Source: Brevundimonas sp. UBA2388 (GTDB lineage: Bacteria; Pseudomonadota; Alphaproteobacteria; Caulobacterales; Caulobacteraceae). From it: a stretch of DNA of 23,891 nucleotides. The stretch is from positions 1 to 23,891 of the forward strand of contig DDSO01000112.1 in assembly GCA_002343425.1 (NCBI GenBank), in the 5' to 3' direction. The notes under the pieces are model-generated. The model ran no database searches, was not told the origin of the DNA, and worked only from the letters and a program-made list of their open reading frames with translations. The number at the start of each line of letters is the position of its first letter. Position 1 is the stretch's first letter. Position numbers and translations under genes: made by a program. Of the stretch, positions 7,981 to 16,078 are shown one piece after another.

Positions 7981-8595
7981 ATGACTAACAAGGCTCATTG
8001 GGAAACCGTCTATCAGAACAAGAAGGTGGACGAAGTCAGCTGGTATCGTCCTCATCTGGAAACTTCCCTGAGGCTCATCGAACACGCGGCGCCCGGCACA
8101 GACAGCGCCGTCATTGACGTCGGCGGGGGGGAAGCGACTTTGGTCGATGATCTTGTCGCGCGGGGCTACGCCGACGTGACCGTACTCGACATCTCCCCGG
8201 CGGCGATTGACGTCGCGAAAGGCCGACTGGGTGCTTCTGGTGCCTCGGTTCATTGGATCACCGGCGACATCACAACTGTCGAGTTGGAAGCCGCTCGCTA
8301 CGATGTTTGGCATGATCGGGCTGTTTTCCACTTCCTGACAAGCGCAGAAGACAGAGCCGCATACGTGCGACAGGTCGCCCGCGCAGTCAGGCTTGGCGGT
8401 CACGTCATTGTCGCCACCTTCGGCCTGGATGGGCCGGAGAAGTGCAGCGGACTGGATGTCGTTCGCTACGACGCACAAAACCTCCACGGCGAGTTCGGGC
8501 CGAAGTTTCGCCTGTTGGATAGCGTTACAGAGCTGCACGAGACGCCTTGGGGGACGCCTCAGGAATTCATGTATTGTTTCTGCCGCGTGGAGTGA
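7981..8595 (+). CDS. Class I SAM-dependent methyltransferase
   Basis: Small soluble methyltransferase of 204 residues with a Rossmann-type fold. Motif I is VIDVGGGEATLVDDL (residues 44-58), the acidic end of strand 2 is TVLDIS (D70), and VHWITGDITT and GGHVIVATF are the later strands. The N-terminal HWETVYQNKKVDEVSWYRP and the terminal GTPQEFMYCFCR blocks are typical of a widespread subgroup annotated only as class I methyltransferase, sometimes compared with thiopurine or tellurite methyltransferases. The substrate cannot be read from the sequence. A strong ribosome site (GGAGGGG) lies 6-8 bases before the ATG. It is separated from hemN by 220 bases, so it is likely a separate unit. Confidence 0.85.
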   Translation: MTNKAHWETVYQNKKVDEVSWYRPHLETSLRLIEHAAPGTDSAVIDVGGGEATLVDDLVARGYADVTVLDISPAAIDVAKGRLGASGASVHWITGDITTVELEAARYDVWHDRAVFHFLTSAEDRAAYVRQVARAVRLGGHVIVATFGLDGPEKCSGLDVVRYDAQNLHGEFGPKFRLLDSVTELHETPWGTPQEFMYCFCRVE

Positions 8596-8903
8596 GAGTG
8601 CGCCGTCGGTTCGGCAGGCTGCCTCCGTCCGTTGTCCAGAGAAGCGGACTTACGCCCTGTCCCTGTTTGCGCAAAAGCCCGCTTCACGGAACCGGGGCGT
8701 TACAGGGAGCCGATGCGGTTGAAATCGCAACTCTGCCGCTCGGAGGATTTGGCTGGATCAATCCTGAGACATGAAAGGGCGGGCAAGCGCCAACATGAGA
8801 CATTCGGACCACAGCGCACACCGGACGCTCACCCACTGCCGCAACGGTCGGCGATAGCAACGGTGGCGCTCGCCGAGTCGATCGACCGAATTGCTGGGAA
8901 GAG
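8596..8903. other. Intergenic stretch, nothing recognised
   Basis: About 308 bases between the methyltransferase stop and the convergent DUF454 gene. Open frames here are short and do not resemble known proteins, and I see no clear terminator hairpin with a T-tract. It may be decayed sequence. Confidence 0.4.
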
Positions 8904-9353
8904 CTACGATGGCCGGGTCAGGATCCAGACGCCGGCCGCGAGCATGACGGCGCCGGCGGCGACGGAAATCCCAACGGGGGCACCGCCGGACCAAAGCAAG
9001 AGCCAGCTGGCGGACATGCTGACGCCGGCGAGGGCCTTGGCTCTTCGGGGAATGGCACGGCGATCCTCCCACGCGGCGAGCGGCCGCCCCAGGTGGGGAT
9101 GGGCCCGTAGCCAGGCGTCGAGACTCGGCGAGCTACGGGCGAATGCCCATGCGGCGATCAGCAGGAAGGGGGTTGTCGGCAGCACCGGCAGGAGGACGCC
9201 GGCGAAGGCGATGCCCACGGCGGCGATCCCAAGAAGTCGGAACGTCCAGGCGGTGGCCCGCCCCGCTTCGGAAGGCGAGCAATGACACTCGCTGAATATG
9301 CACAAGTCCGTCGGGCAAGTGGTGCTGAATCTGGGATTCCCGAGACGGGTCAT
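8904..9353 (-). CDS. DUF454 (YbaN-like) inner-membrane protein
   Basis: Small integral membrane protein of unknown function. The DUF454 signature is clear: a hydrophobic helix, then GVLLPVLPTTPFLLIAAWAF, ARSSPSLDAWLRAHP, GRPLAAWEDRRAIPRRAKAL, and two closing hydrophobic segments. The conserved part begins about 35 residues into the product as drawn. I used the ATG whose first base is 9353 (149 residues). An upstream in-frame TTG at 9401 would give 165 residues, and the family norm of 115-130 suggests a start even further downstream, possibly a TTG. The start is therefore uncertain although the gene is not. It stands alone, convergent with the methyltransferase gene. Confidence 0.85.
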   Translation of the reverse strand: MTRLGNPRFSTTCPTDLCIFSECHCSPSEAGRATAWTFRLLGIAAVGIAFAGVLLPVLPTTPFLLIAAWAFARSSPSLDAWLRAHPHLGRPLAAWEDRRAIPRRAKALAGVSMSASWLLLWSGGAPVGISVAAGAVMLAAGVWILTRPS

Positions 9354-9709
9354 GGCCTGACTATGGGCCGGTGCTACCAAGTGGACATTGCGCTGGCGCA
9401 ATCACGGCGACCGTCCCAACAACGTGGCCCCGCAGATGGCGGCGGTGCCCGGGAGGGCGGGAGCCACAGGATCGCCGCCGCGCCCAGAGCAGCCAGTGAG
9501 CGCGATACCAGACGCCCGCAAAGGCGCCGCATCCGGCTTCGCGTGTCTCCGTCAAGCTGAAGTGGCTGGTAACCGCGAACACCGCTCCGGGGATTCCCCA
9601 GGGTGTATTCCGATCCGCGCCGGGTGATCCTGCCGCAAGGCCTGCGGGCGATGAACGGACTCTCTGCCGCCCACGCTCACCTGGCCCGACCGCCTGCAAG
9701 GAACCAAAA
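9354..9709. other. Intergenic stretch, no gene recognised
   Basis: About 350 bases between the divergent DUF454 gene and the 54-codon ORF at 9710. A plus-strand frame from about 9573 to the TGA at 9711 is open (VYSDPRRVILPQGLRAMNG within it) and ends overlapping the next ATG. It resembles no family I know and may be chance or decayed coding sequence. Confidence 0.35.
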
Positions 9710-9874
9710 ATGACCCTGCTCACGCTGCTGTTGCGTCCGTCCAATCTGGTCTGCGACCATCTCGGTCTCACAGACCAACACGAACGTGGAATGATGCGTA
9801 TGTTCGTCAATATGTGTCTGTTTTCGGGTCTGTGTGTGGTCGCCTTTTTCGGGCTCTGGATCGTGCTCGCCTAA
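9710..9874 (+). CDS. Small membrane protein, 54 residues, unrecognised
   Basis: An ATG with a good ribosome site (AAGGA about 7 bases upstream) opens a 54-codon frame ending at TAA. The product starts with a short hydrophobic Leu-rich patch (MTLLTLLLRP), has a polar central part with TDQHERGMM, and ends in one strongly hydrophobic helix of about 20 residues (MCLFSGLCVVAFFGLWIVLA) that reaches the C-terminus. This layout fits a single-pass inner-membrane miniprotein. It is convergent with the copper ATPase gene, 37 bases away. I do not recognise a family; small subunits of oxidases or transporters have this size and shape, but nothing here identifies a partner. The ORF is short enough for standard callers to miss. 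Confidence 0.55.
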   Translation: MTLLTLLLRPSNLVCDHLGLTDQHERGMMRMFVNMCLFSGLCVVAFFGLWIVLA

Positions 9875-9911
9875 ATGCTCTGGGCCGCTCCCCGAAACAG
9901 ATCGCGCGATG

Positions 9912-12266
9912 TTAGAGCCTCACTGAGCGGAGCCTTAGCGCGTTGCCGATGACGCTGACCGAGGAAAGCGCCATCGCGAGCGCCGCCAGGGCGGGCGACA
10001 GGAGCAGTCCGAAAACGGGATACAACAGGCCCGCCGCCACCGGGATGCCGAGCCCATTATAGCCGAAGGCGAAGACCAGGTTTTGCCGGATGTTGCCCAT
10101 CACCGCTCGGGACAGATGCCGCGCGCGGACGATGCCTTGCAGGTCGCCGCCCAGCAGGGTCACGCCGGCGCTTTCAATGGCGACGTCCGAACCCGCCCCC
10201 ATGGCGACGCCGACATCGGCGGCCGCGAGAGCCGGCGCGTCATTGACCCCATCCCCCGCCATGGCCACGACCCGGCCCTGTGACCGAAGCTGCTGAACCA
10301 CCGACGCCTTGTCCTGCGGCAGGACTTCGGCGTGGACCTCGTCGATGCCGAGGCGTCGCGCCACGGCCTCAGCCGTCGTCCGGTTGTCCCCGGTCATCAT
10401 GACCAGTCTCAGACCCGCCGCCTTCAGCGCGACAATCGCCTCGGGCGTGGTGGCCTTGACCGGATCGGAGATGCCGATAACCCCGGCGGCCTTGCCGTCG
10501 ATGGCCACGAAAATGGCCGTGGCGCCGTCTTTCCGGAGTGCGTCCGCCTTCGGCTCCAGAGCGGACACATCGATCGAAAGCTCACCGAGATACCGGGTGT
10601 TGCCCAAGGCCACCTGGCGGCCCTCGACTGTCCCGCGCACGCCGCGTCCCACCGGGCTGTCGAAGTCCACGGCTTCTGACAGGGTCAGATCGCGGTCCTT
10701 CGCAGCCTGGACGATCGCATCCGCCAGGGGGTGCTCGCTGCCGCGCTCGAGACTGGCCGAAAGACGCAGCACGTCTGATTCATCGAAGCCGTCGGCGACC
10801 AGCATCGCCGTCACGGACGGGCGCCCCTCGGTCAGGGTGCCGGTCTTGTCGAGGATCAGGGTGTCGACCTTTTCGAAGCGCTCCAGCGCTTCGGCGTTCT
10901 TGATAAGAACCCCGGCGCGCGCGCCCCGTCCGACCCCGACCATGATCGAGATCGGGGTCGCGAGACCGAGCGCGCAGGGACAGGCGATGATCAGGACCGA
11001 AACGGCGGCGACCAGCGCATAGGACAACCGGGGCTCCGGCCCGACCAGTCCCCAGACGGCGGCGGCCAGCAGGGCGATCGCGATCACGGTCGGGACGAAC
11101 CAGCCTGACACCGTATCGGCCAGCCGCTGTATCGGTGCGCGGCTGCGTTGGGCCTGGGCCACCATCTGGACGATCTGCGCCAGCAGGGTGTCGGCCCCGA
11201 CCTTGTCGGCGCGCATGATGAAGGACCCGGTCTTGTTCAGGGCCCCGGCGACGACCCGGTCGCCGACCGCCTTGGTCACCGGCATTGACTCGCCGGTCAC
11301 CATCGACTCATCGACCGCGACGCGGCCGTCCAGGATTTCGCCATCCACCGGGATCTTCTCGCCGGGACGGACCCGCAGGGAGTCGCCGACAACGATCTGG
11401 TCAAGCGAGACGTCCTCATCGACGCCGTCCGCCCGGACCCGCCGCGCGGTCTTGGGCGTGAGATCGAGCAAGGCCCGGATCGCCCCTGACGTCTGCTCCC
11501 TCGCGCGGAGCTCCAGGATCTGTCCGACCAGCACCAGCACCGTGATGACCGCCGCCGCCTCGAAATACACCGGCGCGCTTCCGTCGGCCTTGAGGAAGGC
11601 GGGCGGGAACAGTCCGGGCGCCGTGACCGCCACGACGCTGTAGAGCCAGGCGACCCCGACCCCCATGGCGAAAAGGGTAAACATGTTCAGCCGGCGAGTG
11701 CGCAGCGAGGTCCAGCCGCGCTGGAAGAAGGGCAGGCCGCACCACAGGACGACGGGCGTGGCCAGGGCGAACTGGATCCAGTTCGACATCTGGCCCGGGA
11801 TGAGCATGTGCAGATTGGTCAGGTGCCCGCCCATCTCCAGCGCGAACACCGGCAGGGTCAGAACCAGACCGACCCAAAAGCGACGGGTGAAGTCGATCAG
11901 TTCGTGATTGGGCGGCGCTTCGGCGGCGACGGTTTCCGGCTCCAGCGCCATGCCGCAGATCGGGCACGAGCCCGGTCCGTCCTGCCGGATCTCCGGGTGC
12001 ATGGGGCAGGTGTAGATCACGCCCGGAATGGCGGGATCGGGCTCGTCAGCGGGCTTCAGATAGCGCTCCGGATCCGCGACGAACTTCGTTTGGCACCCCG
12101 CCGAGCAGAAGAAATAGTCCTCGTCGTCATGGCTGGCCCGGTGAGCCGTCGCCGTCGGATCAACCGACATCCCGCAAACCGGATCCTTTACCGTGGCCGC
12201 TCCCGCAGAGGCTTTCGCGGAGCAGCACGAATGGCCCGCGGCGTGATTGTGAGGAGGCGTGGACAT
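9912..12266 (-). CDS. Copper-translocating P1B-type ATPase with YHS and metal-binding domains
   Basis: Inner-membrane ATPase of 784 residues that exports Cu(I). Order: a His/Cys-rich leader; a YHS domain ([11 protein letters not shown] to [11 protein letters not shown], 28-62); a heavy-metal-binding domain (YTCPMHPEI to [12 protein letters not shown], 85-110); eight predicted helices; TGES at 324-327; the CPC transport motif ([11 protein letters not shown], 429-431); DKTGTLTEG with phosphorylated D473; the HP pair at 512-513; TGDN at 625; GDGVNDAPA at 671; and the late helices with YN (736-737) and MALSS (765-769), which are Cu(I)-site residues. It lacks the usual GMT/HxxC-type HMA domains. 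The ATG at 12266 has GGAG 9 bases before it; an upstream TTG at 12296 lies in the -10 and is rejected. It is divergent from csoR and presumably repressed by it. Confidence 0.95.
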   Translation of the reverse strand: MSTPPHNHAAGHSCCSAKASAGAATVKDPVCGMSVDPTATAHRASHDDEDYFFCSAGCQTKFVADPERYLKPADEPDPAIPGVIYTCPMHPEIRQDGPGSCPICGMALEPETVAAEAPPNHELIDFTRRFWVGLVLTLPVFALEMGGHLTNLHMLIPGQMSNWIQFALATPVVLWCGLPFFQRGWTSLRTRRLNMFTLFAMGVGVAWLYSVVAVTAPGLFPPAFLKADGSAPVYFEAAAVITVLVLVGQILELRAREQTSGAIRALLDLTPKTARRVRADGVDEDVSLDQIVVGDSLRVRPGEKIPVDGEILDGRVAVDESMVTGESMPVTKAVGDRVVAGALNKTGSFIMRADKVGADTLLAQIVQMVAQAQRSRAPIQRLADTVSGWFVPTVIAIALLAAAVWGLVGPEPRLSYALVAAVSVLIIACPCALGLATPISIMVGVGRGARAGVLIKNAEALERFEKVDTLILDKTGTLTEGRPSVTAMLVADGFDESDVLRLSASLERGSEHPLADAIVQAAKDRDLTLSEAVDFDSPVGRGVRGTVEGRQVALGNTRYLGELSIDVSALEPKADALRKDGATAIFVAIDGKAAGVIGISDPVKATTPEAIVALKAAGLRLVMMTGDNRTTAEAVARRLGIDEVHAEVLPQDKASVVQQLRSQGRVVAMAGDGVNDAPALAAADVGVAMGAGSDVAIESAGVTLLGGDLQGIVRARHLSRAVMGNIRQNLVFAFGYNGLGIPVAAGLLYPVFGLLLSPALAALAMALSSVSVIGNALRLRSVRL

Positions 12267-12298
12267 GGCGCTTGCTCCGGCTGACCGAGCGCTCAAAT

Positions 12299-12315
12299 AT
12301 ACCTACAGGGGGTAT
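12299..12315. promoter_or_regulatory. CsoR-type operator, site A
   Basis: ATACCTACAGGGGGTAT is an imperfect inverted repeat with the A/T-flanked C- and G-tracts typical of CsoR/RcnR operators (TACCCC-N-GGGGTA). It lies toward the ATPase gene and overlaps its -10. Confidence 0.7.
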
Positions 12316-12323
12316 AGCGCAAG

Positions 12324-12340
12324 ATACCCCTGTAGGGTAT
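12324..12340. promoter_or_regulatory. CsoR-type operator, site B
   Basis: ATACCCCTGTAGGGTAT matches the CsoR-type palindrome and is nearly the reverse complement of site A. Its centre is 25 bases from that of site A, about two and a half helical turns. It overlaps the plus-strand -10 and lies about 27 bases upstream of the csoR ATG. Confidence 0.7.
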
Positions 12341-12366
12341 ATTCAAAACTCTGGAGGCGAGGCCAC

Positions 12367-12642
12367 ATGCAAACCGACACAAAGCCCAAAATCCTTAACC
12401 GGCTGAGCCGGATCGAAGGTCAGGTGCGGGGCATCGCCCGAATGGTCGACGAAGACCGCTACTGCATCGACCTGCTGACCCAGCTGCAGGCCGTCCGTGC
12501 GGCGCTCCACCGCGTGGAGACCGAAGTGTTGAGGGATCACCTCGACCACTGCGTCATGGGCGCCATGACAGGCGACGACCTCGAGGATCGAAAGGCCAAG
12601 GCCGCCGAGCTGATGGAACTCCTGGCCCGCGCCTCTCGGTAG
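12367..12642 (+). CDS. csoR: CsoR-family copper-sensing transcriptional repressor
   Basis: All-helical, cytoplasmic DNA-binding repressor of 91 residues, without a helix-turn-helix. The family opening (ILNRLSRIEGQVRGIARM) is present. The Cu(I) ligand set of true CsoR is complete: C33 in RYCIDLLTQ, then H58 and C62 in DHLDHC, spaced 25 and 29 residues after the first Cys as in the characterised mycobacterial protein. This favours copper over formaldehyde, nickel or persulfide sensors of the same superfamily. The ATG at 12367 has GGAGG 9 bases upstream; longer in-frame starts would run through the operators and are rejected. Divergent pairing with a copper ATPase and two CsoR-type palindromes supports autoregulated copper resistance. 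Confidence 0.92.
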   Translation: MQTDTKPKILNRLSRIEGQVRGIARMVDEDRYCIDLLTQLQAVRAALHRVETEVLRDHLDHCVMGAMTGDDLEDRKAKAAELMELLARASR

Positions 12643-13047
12643 GTCTGACCGAACGAGACTGTCAGGCCGCTAACGTCCCCTGCCTACGCCTGTTCCTCGC
12701 CACAAGGACGTGTGACCGGGGGCGACGAGCCCGCGCGCTGTCATTGGATGCACTGAAAGCCCACGACCGGAATACGGGTCTTCTGAACCGCCGCTATGAT
12801 TCAGCTGCCGCACTTCTGGACGTCGCTAACCCTTTGCGGTCGGTTGTGGCGTGGAGAAGACATGATGGACTCCTGACCGACTTTGGGGGTCGCGGCTGTT
12901 TATATCGGACCGGGAAACCCTGTCTTTGGAGCCGCCAAGTCGCAGATGTCCGGGTATCTCGCCTGTGCCGATTAGCAAGGCGTCAACATAGGAATTCATC
13001 CGCAATCGTCCTGCCAAGCGCGGTGCGCCTAAAAGCCGAAGCCATCA
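12643..13047. other. Intergenic stretch between csoR and the TetR gene
   Basis: About 400 bases without a gene I can support. A plus-strand frame at 12744-13061 (105 codons) is rich in Arg and Cys, resembles nothing known and runs into the operator, so I treat it as chance. No terminator with a T-tract is evident after csoR. Confidence 0.4.
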
Positions 13048-13052
13048 ATGTT

Positions 13053-13066
13053 AGTGACTGATCACT
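13053..13066. promoter_or_regulatory. Probable TetR-family operator
   Basis: AGTGACTGATCACT contains the exact 5-base inverted arms AGTGA and TCACT around CTGA. It recalls the TGACTGATCAGTCA-like operators that some TetR repressors bind in their own promoters. It lies 24 bases before the chosen ATG of the TetR gene, where autoregulation would be expected. Confidence 0.5.
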
Positions 13067-13089
13067 CGCTTTCGGGTATTGTCACTTGC

Positions 13090-13692
13090 ATGGCACGCCA
13101 GAACCTCCCCGCCGCCCAGCGTCGCGATATGACCGTGGAGACGGTCGTTGACCTCGCGGCCACGACCAATCCGGCCGAAATCACAACCGGACAAATCGCC
13201 CAGCACATGGGCCTGTCTCAGGGCGCGCTCTTCCGACACTTCCCCACCAAGGACGCCGTTTGGGGTGCGGTCATGGTCTGGACCGCCGACCAGCTCACCC
13301 AACGCCTGGACAAGGCCCTCGCAAAGGAAGCGTCGCCCTTGTCCGCTCTTGAGGCGATGTTCATGGCCCATGTCGGGTTCGTCGCCGCCCGACCGGGCGT
13401 GCCCAGGATCATGTTCGGTGAGCTGCAGCGCACGGGCGATACGGCTGCGAAGCGCGGCGCGAAGGCTTTGATGGACGGTTATCGGACCCGCGTCATGGGG
13501 CTTGTCGAACGCGGCAAGACCGACGGCTCACTGCCCGCTGACCTGGATACCGAGGCCGCCGCGATCCTGTTCGTCGGCACGATCCAGGGTCTGGTGATGC
13601 AGGCCATGATCGCGGGGGATTTCGCTGCCATGCAGACCATGGCCGGCCGGGTCTTCGGCATCTATCTCAAGGGCATCGGGGCGCGGACATGA
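13090..13692 (+). CDS. TetR-family transcriptional regulator of an efflux operon
   Basis: One-component repressor of 200 residues. The N-terminal helix-turn-helix is clear at about residues 31-52 (ITTGQIAQHMGLSQGALFRHFPTK as two consecutive pieces of helix 2-turn-helix 3), followed by a helical ligand domain with ALEAMFMAHVGFVAA and a terminal helix bundle. I start it at ATG 13090, which begins the usual short N-terminal extension. An in-frame ATG at 13048 would place the putative operator inside the coding region. Its stop overlaps the HlyD gene start (ATGA at 13689), so the repressor is the first gene of the exporter operon. The inducer is not deducible. Confidence 0.88.
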   Translation: MARQNLPAAQRRDMTVETVVDLAATTNPAEITTGQIAQHMGLSQGALFRHFPTKDAVWGAVMVWTADQLTQRLDKALAKEASPLSALEAMFMAHVGFVAARPGVPRIMFGELQRTGDTAAKRGAKALMDGYRTRVMGLVERGKTDGSLPADLDTEAAAILFVGTIQGLVMQAMIAGDFAAMQTMAGRVFGIYLKGIGART

Positions 13693-14879
13693 AACTTTCC
13701 CTGCCGGGCAATCGTCGGACGTGGATGTTGATCGCCGTCCTGGCGTCGCTGGGCGTGGCGTTCGCCTATGTGGCGGTGCGCACCGGCCCGCTTGCGCCGG
13801 TATCGGTCACCCTCGTGACGGTCGAAGAAAGGGCGATCTCGCCATCCCTGTTCGGGATCGGTGCGGTGGAAGCGCGCTATACGCACCGCGTCGGCCCCAC
13901 GACGGCCGGGCGGGTCCGAACGCTGCTGGTGGATGTCGGGGACCATGTCGTTGCGGGCCAGCCGCTCGCCGAAATCGATCCGATCGATCTTGATGAGCGC
14001 ATCACCGCGCAACAGGGCGCCGAGGGCCGTGCGGCGGCGTTGGAACGCACAGCGCAGGCGCAGCTCGCCGACGCGGATGCGCGGGCGCGGTTGGCTCGAA
14101 CCCAGGCGGAGCGAACCGAACAGCTGCTGGACGGCGGCTGGGTCTCCCAGGCGGCGGTCGATACGCGGCGTCAGGAATTGCAGGTCGCGCAAGCCGGGTC
14201 GGCTGCGGCACGGGCCAATCTCGCCGCCGCAACGCAGGACCGCGGACGCGCCGGCGCGGAAAGCGCGGCGCTGGTTCGCCAAAGGTCCAATCTGCGCCTT
14301 GTCGCCCCCGCCGATGGTCTCGTCGTCCGCCGTGTAGCGGAACCGGGGACCACGGTTGTAGCCGGGCAGGCCGTCGTCGAAATCATCGATCCTACCAACC
14401 TCTGGATCAACACGCGCTTTGACCAGACCCAATCGACCGGCCTGGCGCCCGGTTTGCGGGCCCAGGTGGTGCTTCGGTCGCGGAGCGGAACCGCGTTCGA
14501 AGGCCGGGTCATCCGCACCGAGCCCATGGCCGACGCGGTCACAGAGGAACTGCTGGCCAAGATCGGCTTTGAAACCGGTGAACTACCTCCTGTTGGAGAG
14601 CTGGCGGAGGTGACCGTGACCCTGCCGCCCGCCAGGAGAACGCCCACCGTCCCCAACGCCGCCATTCATCGCGTCGAGGGCGAGACCGGCGTCTGGGTTG
14701 TCGCGGATGGCCGACTGAGGTTCCGGCCCGTCACAACCGGCGCCACCGATTTCGAGGGCAGGGTCCAGGTGCTGAGCGGTCTGGAACCGGGAGAGCGGGT
14801 TGTGGCCTACAGCCAACGGGGTCTCACCGCCCGCACCCGGATACGCATCGTCGAACAGCTTGCCGGCGGCCCAAGATGA
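13689..14879 (+). CDS. HlyD/RND-type periplasmic adaptor (membrane fusion protein)
   Basis: Periplasmic adaptor of 396 residues linking an inner-membrane transporter to the outer membrane. An N-terminal anchor lies at residues 12-30. A biotinyl-lipoyl-like half motif (VDVGDHVVAGQPLAEIDP, 81-98) is followed by an Ala/Gln/Arg-rich coiled-coil hairpin (about 105-200), the second lipoyl half (LVAPADGLVVRRVAEPGT), and beta-barrel domains to the end. No outer-membrane factor is encoded nearby, so a housekeeping TolC would be needed. It overlaps both neighbours by four bases. The assembly resembles DevBCA/MacAB-type efflux; the substrate is unknown. Confidence 0.88.
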   Translation: MKLSLPGNRRTWMLIAVLASLGVAFAYVAVRTGPLAPVSVTLVTVEERAISPSLFGIGAVEARYTHRVGPTTAGRVRTLLVDVGDHVVAGQPLAEIDPIDLDERITAQQGAEGRAAALERTAQAQLADADARARLARTQAERTEQLLDGGWVSQAAVDTRRQELQVAQAGSAAARANLAAATQDRGRAGAESAALVRQRSNLRLVAPADGLVVRRVAEPGTTVVAGQAVVEIIDPTNLWINTRFDQTQSTGLAPGLRAQVVLRSRSGTAFEGRVIRTEPMADAVTEELLAKIGFETGELPPVGELAEVTVTLPPARRTPTVPNAAIHRVEGETGVWVVADGRLRFRPVTTGATDFEGRVQVLSGLEPGERVVAYSQRGLTARTRIRIVEQLAGGPR

Positions 14880-16078
14880 TCAGCCTTGCCGGGCGCGACA
14901 TCCTTCATGACTGGGGGAAATTCGTCTTCACCGGCATCGGGCTGGGACTGCTCATCGGCGTCACCCTGACCATGGCCGGCGTCTATCGCGGCATGGTTGA
15001 TGACGCCCAGGCGATGCTGGACAACAGCGGTGCGGACCTCTGGGTAGTGCAGAAGGACACGCTCGGTCCCTATGCCGAACCCTCGAGCATCCCTGACGAT
15101 ATCGACCGGTCGATCCGCACCATGCGCGGGGTCGAACGGGCGGCCAACGTCACCTATCTGACCATGCAGATCGACCATGCCGGGAGCGATGTCCGGGTGA
15201 TGGTCGTCGGTACCGACACAGCTTCGCCGGGTGAGCCCGGACAGCCGCCGCACATGGTTGCCGGGCGGCAGATCGTGCGCAGCCACTATGAGGCGGTCGC
15301 CGATGTGAAGACCGGCTTTGAGCTCGGCGACGTCGTACAGGTGCGGCGAAATCACTACACGATTGTGGGGCTGACCAGTCGCATGGTGTCGTCAGGCGGC
15401 GATCCCATGCTGTTCATTCCCCTGAAGGACGCCCAGCAGGCCCAGTTCCAGAAGGACAGCGACGCGATCCTCAGCCAGCGCGCTCGCACAGCGCAGAACC
15501 CGGCGCTCAATCCGCCCGGAAATCCCGGCGTGCTCGACGCCGTGGCCGCGTCACAGGCCACCAACCCCTATGTCAACGCGGTCCTGGTGCAGGTCGAGCC
15601 GGGCTACAGCCCGGACAGGGCTGCCGAAACAATCCGGCGCTGGCAACGACTGACTGTCTACACCCGGGCCGAGATGGAACGGATCTTGGTCGAGAAACTG
15701 ATCGCCACCTCAGCGCGCCAGATCGCCATGTTTCTGGTCATCCTCGCCATCGTCAGCGCGGCGATCGTCGCCTTCATCATCTACGCGCTGACCATGGGCA
15801 AGATCCGGGAAATCGCGGTGCTGAAGCTGATCGGCACGCGCAATCGAACCATCTCATTCATGATCCTGCAGCAGGCGCTCGGACTCGGCCTGATAGGATT
15901 TGTCGTCGGCAAGATCGCTGCGACGGTCTGGGCGCCGATCTTTCCCAAATATGTGCTGCTGCTGTCGAGCGACTCGCTGCGGGGTTTCGTGGCTGTGATG
16001 GTGATCTGCGCGGTCGCGAGCCTGCTCGCCATCCGCGCCGCCCTTCGGGTCGACCCCGCGGAGGCGATCGGTGGCTGA
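14876..16078 (+). CDS. ABC transporter permease, FtsX/DevC-like
   Basis: Inner-membrane permease of 400 residues. One N-terminal helix (about 17-37), a large periplasmic MacB-type domain (about 40-280), and three C-terminal helices (about 282-306, 328-350 and 370-390) give the four-helix FtsX/MacB topology. The KIREIAVLKLIGTRNRTI stretch before the third helix is the conserved coupling segment, and the tail RVDPAEAIGG is characteristic of this family. It overlaps the adaptor gene by four bases and the ATPase gene by eight. With its neighbours it forms a DevBCA-like exporter that probably pushes periplasmic or membrane-derived substrates outward. Confidence 0.9.
   Translation: MISLAGRDILHDWGKFVFTGIGLGLLIGVTLTMAGVYRGMVDDAQAMLDNSGADLWVVQKDTLGPYAEPSSIPDDIDRSIRTMRGVERAANVTYLTMQIDHAGSDVRVMVVGTDTASPGEPGQPPHMVAGRQIVRSHYEAVADVKTGFELGDVVQVRRNHYTIVGLTSRMVSSGGDPMLFIPLKDAQQAQFQKDSDAILSQRARTAQNPALNPPGNPGVLDAVAASQATNPYVNAVLVQVEPGYSPDRAAETIRRWQRLTVYTRAEMERILVEKLIATSARQIAMFLVILAIVSAAIVAFIIYALTMGKIREIAVLKLIGTRNRTISFMILQQALGLGLIGFVVGKIAATVWAPIFPKYVLLLSSDSLRGFVAVMVICAVASLLAIRAALRVDPAEAIGG

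Larger units (their letters stand above)
12296..12343. promoter_or_regulatory. Divergent copA/csoR promoter region with symmetric -10 elements
   Basis: The two genes share a short control region. A TATATT -10-like hexamer occurs at 12338-12343 on the plus strand (toward csoR), and its mirror image occurs at 12296-12301 on the minus strand (toward the ATPase). On the minus strand a CTTGCG -35-like element lies 16 bases upstream. Both -10 boxes overlap the outer ends of the two operator palindromes, so one bound repressor array would shut both promoters. No good -35 is seen for csoR. Confidence 0.6.

Noticed and set aside
7660..8538. Minus-strand ORF of 292 codons opposite hemN end and the methyltransferase
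   Set aside because: The plus-strand methyltransferase has a strong ribosome site and conserved motifs; the minus translation resembles nothing.
12259..12366. Longer csoR start upstream of 12367
   Set aside because: It would translate through both operators and the -10; the ATG at 12367 has a proper GGAGG site and begins the conserved domain closely.
12744..13061. Plus-strand 105-codon ORF between csoR and the TetR gene
   Set aside because: Arg-rich composition, no ribosome site, no recognisable family, and it overlaps the putative TetR operator.
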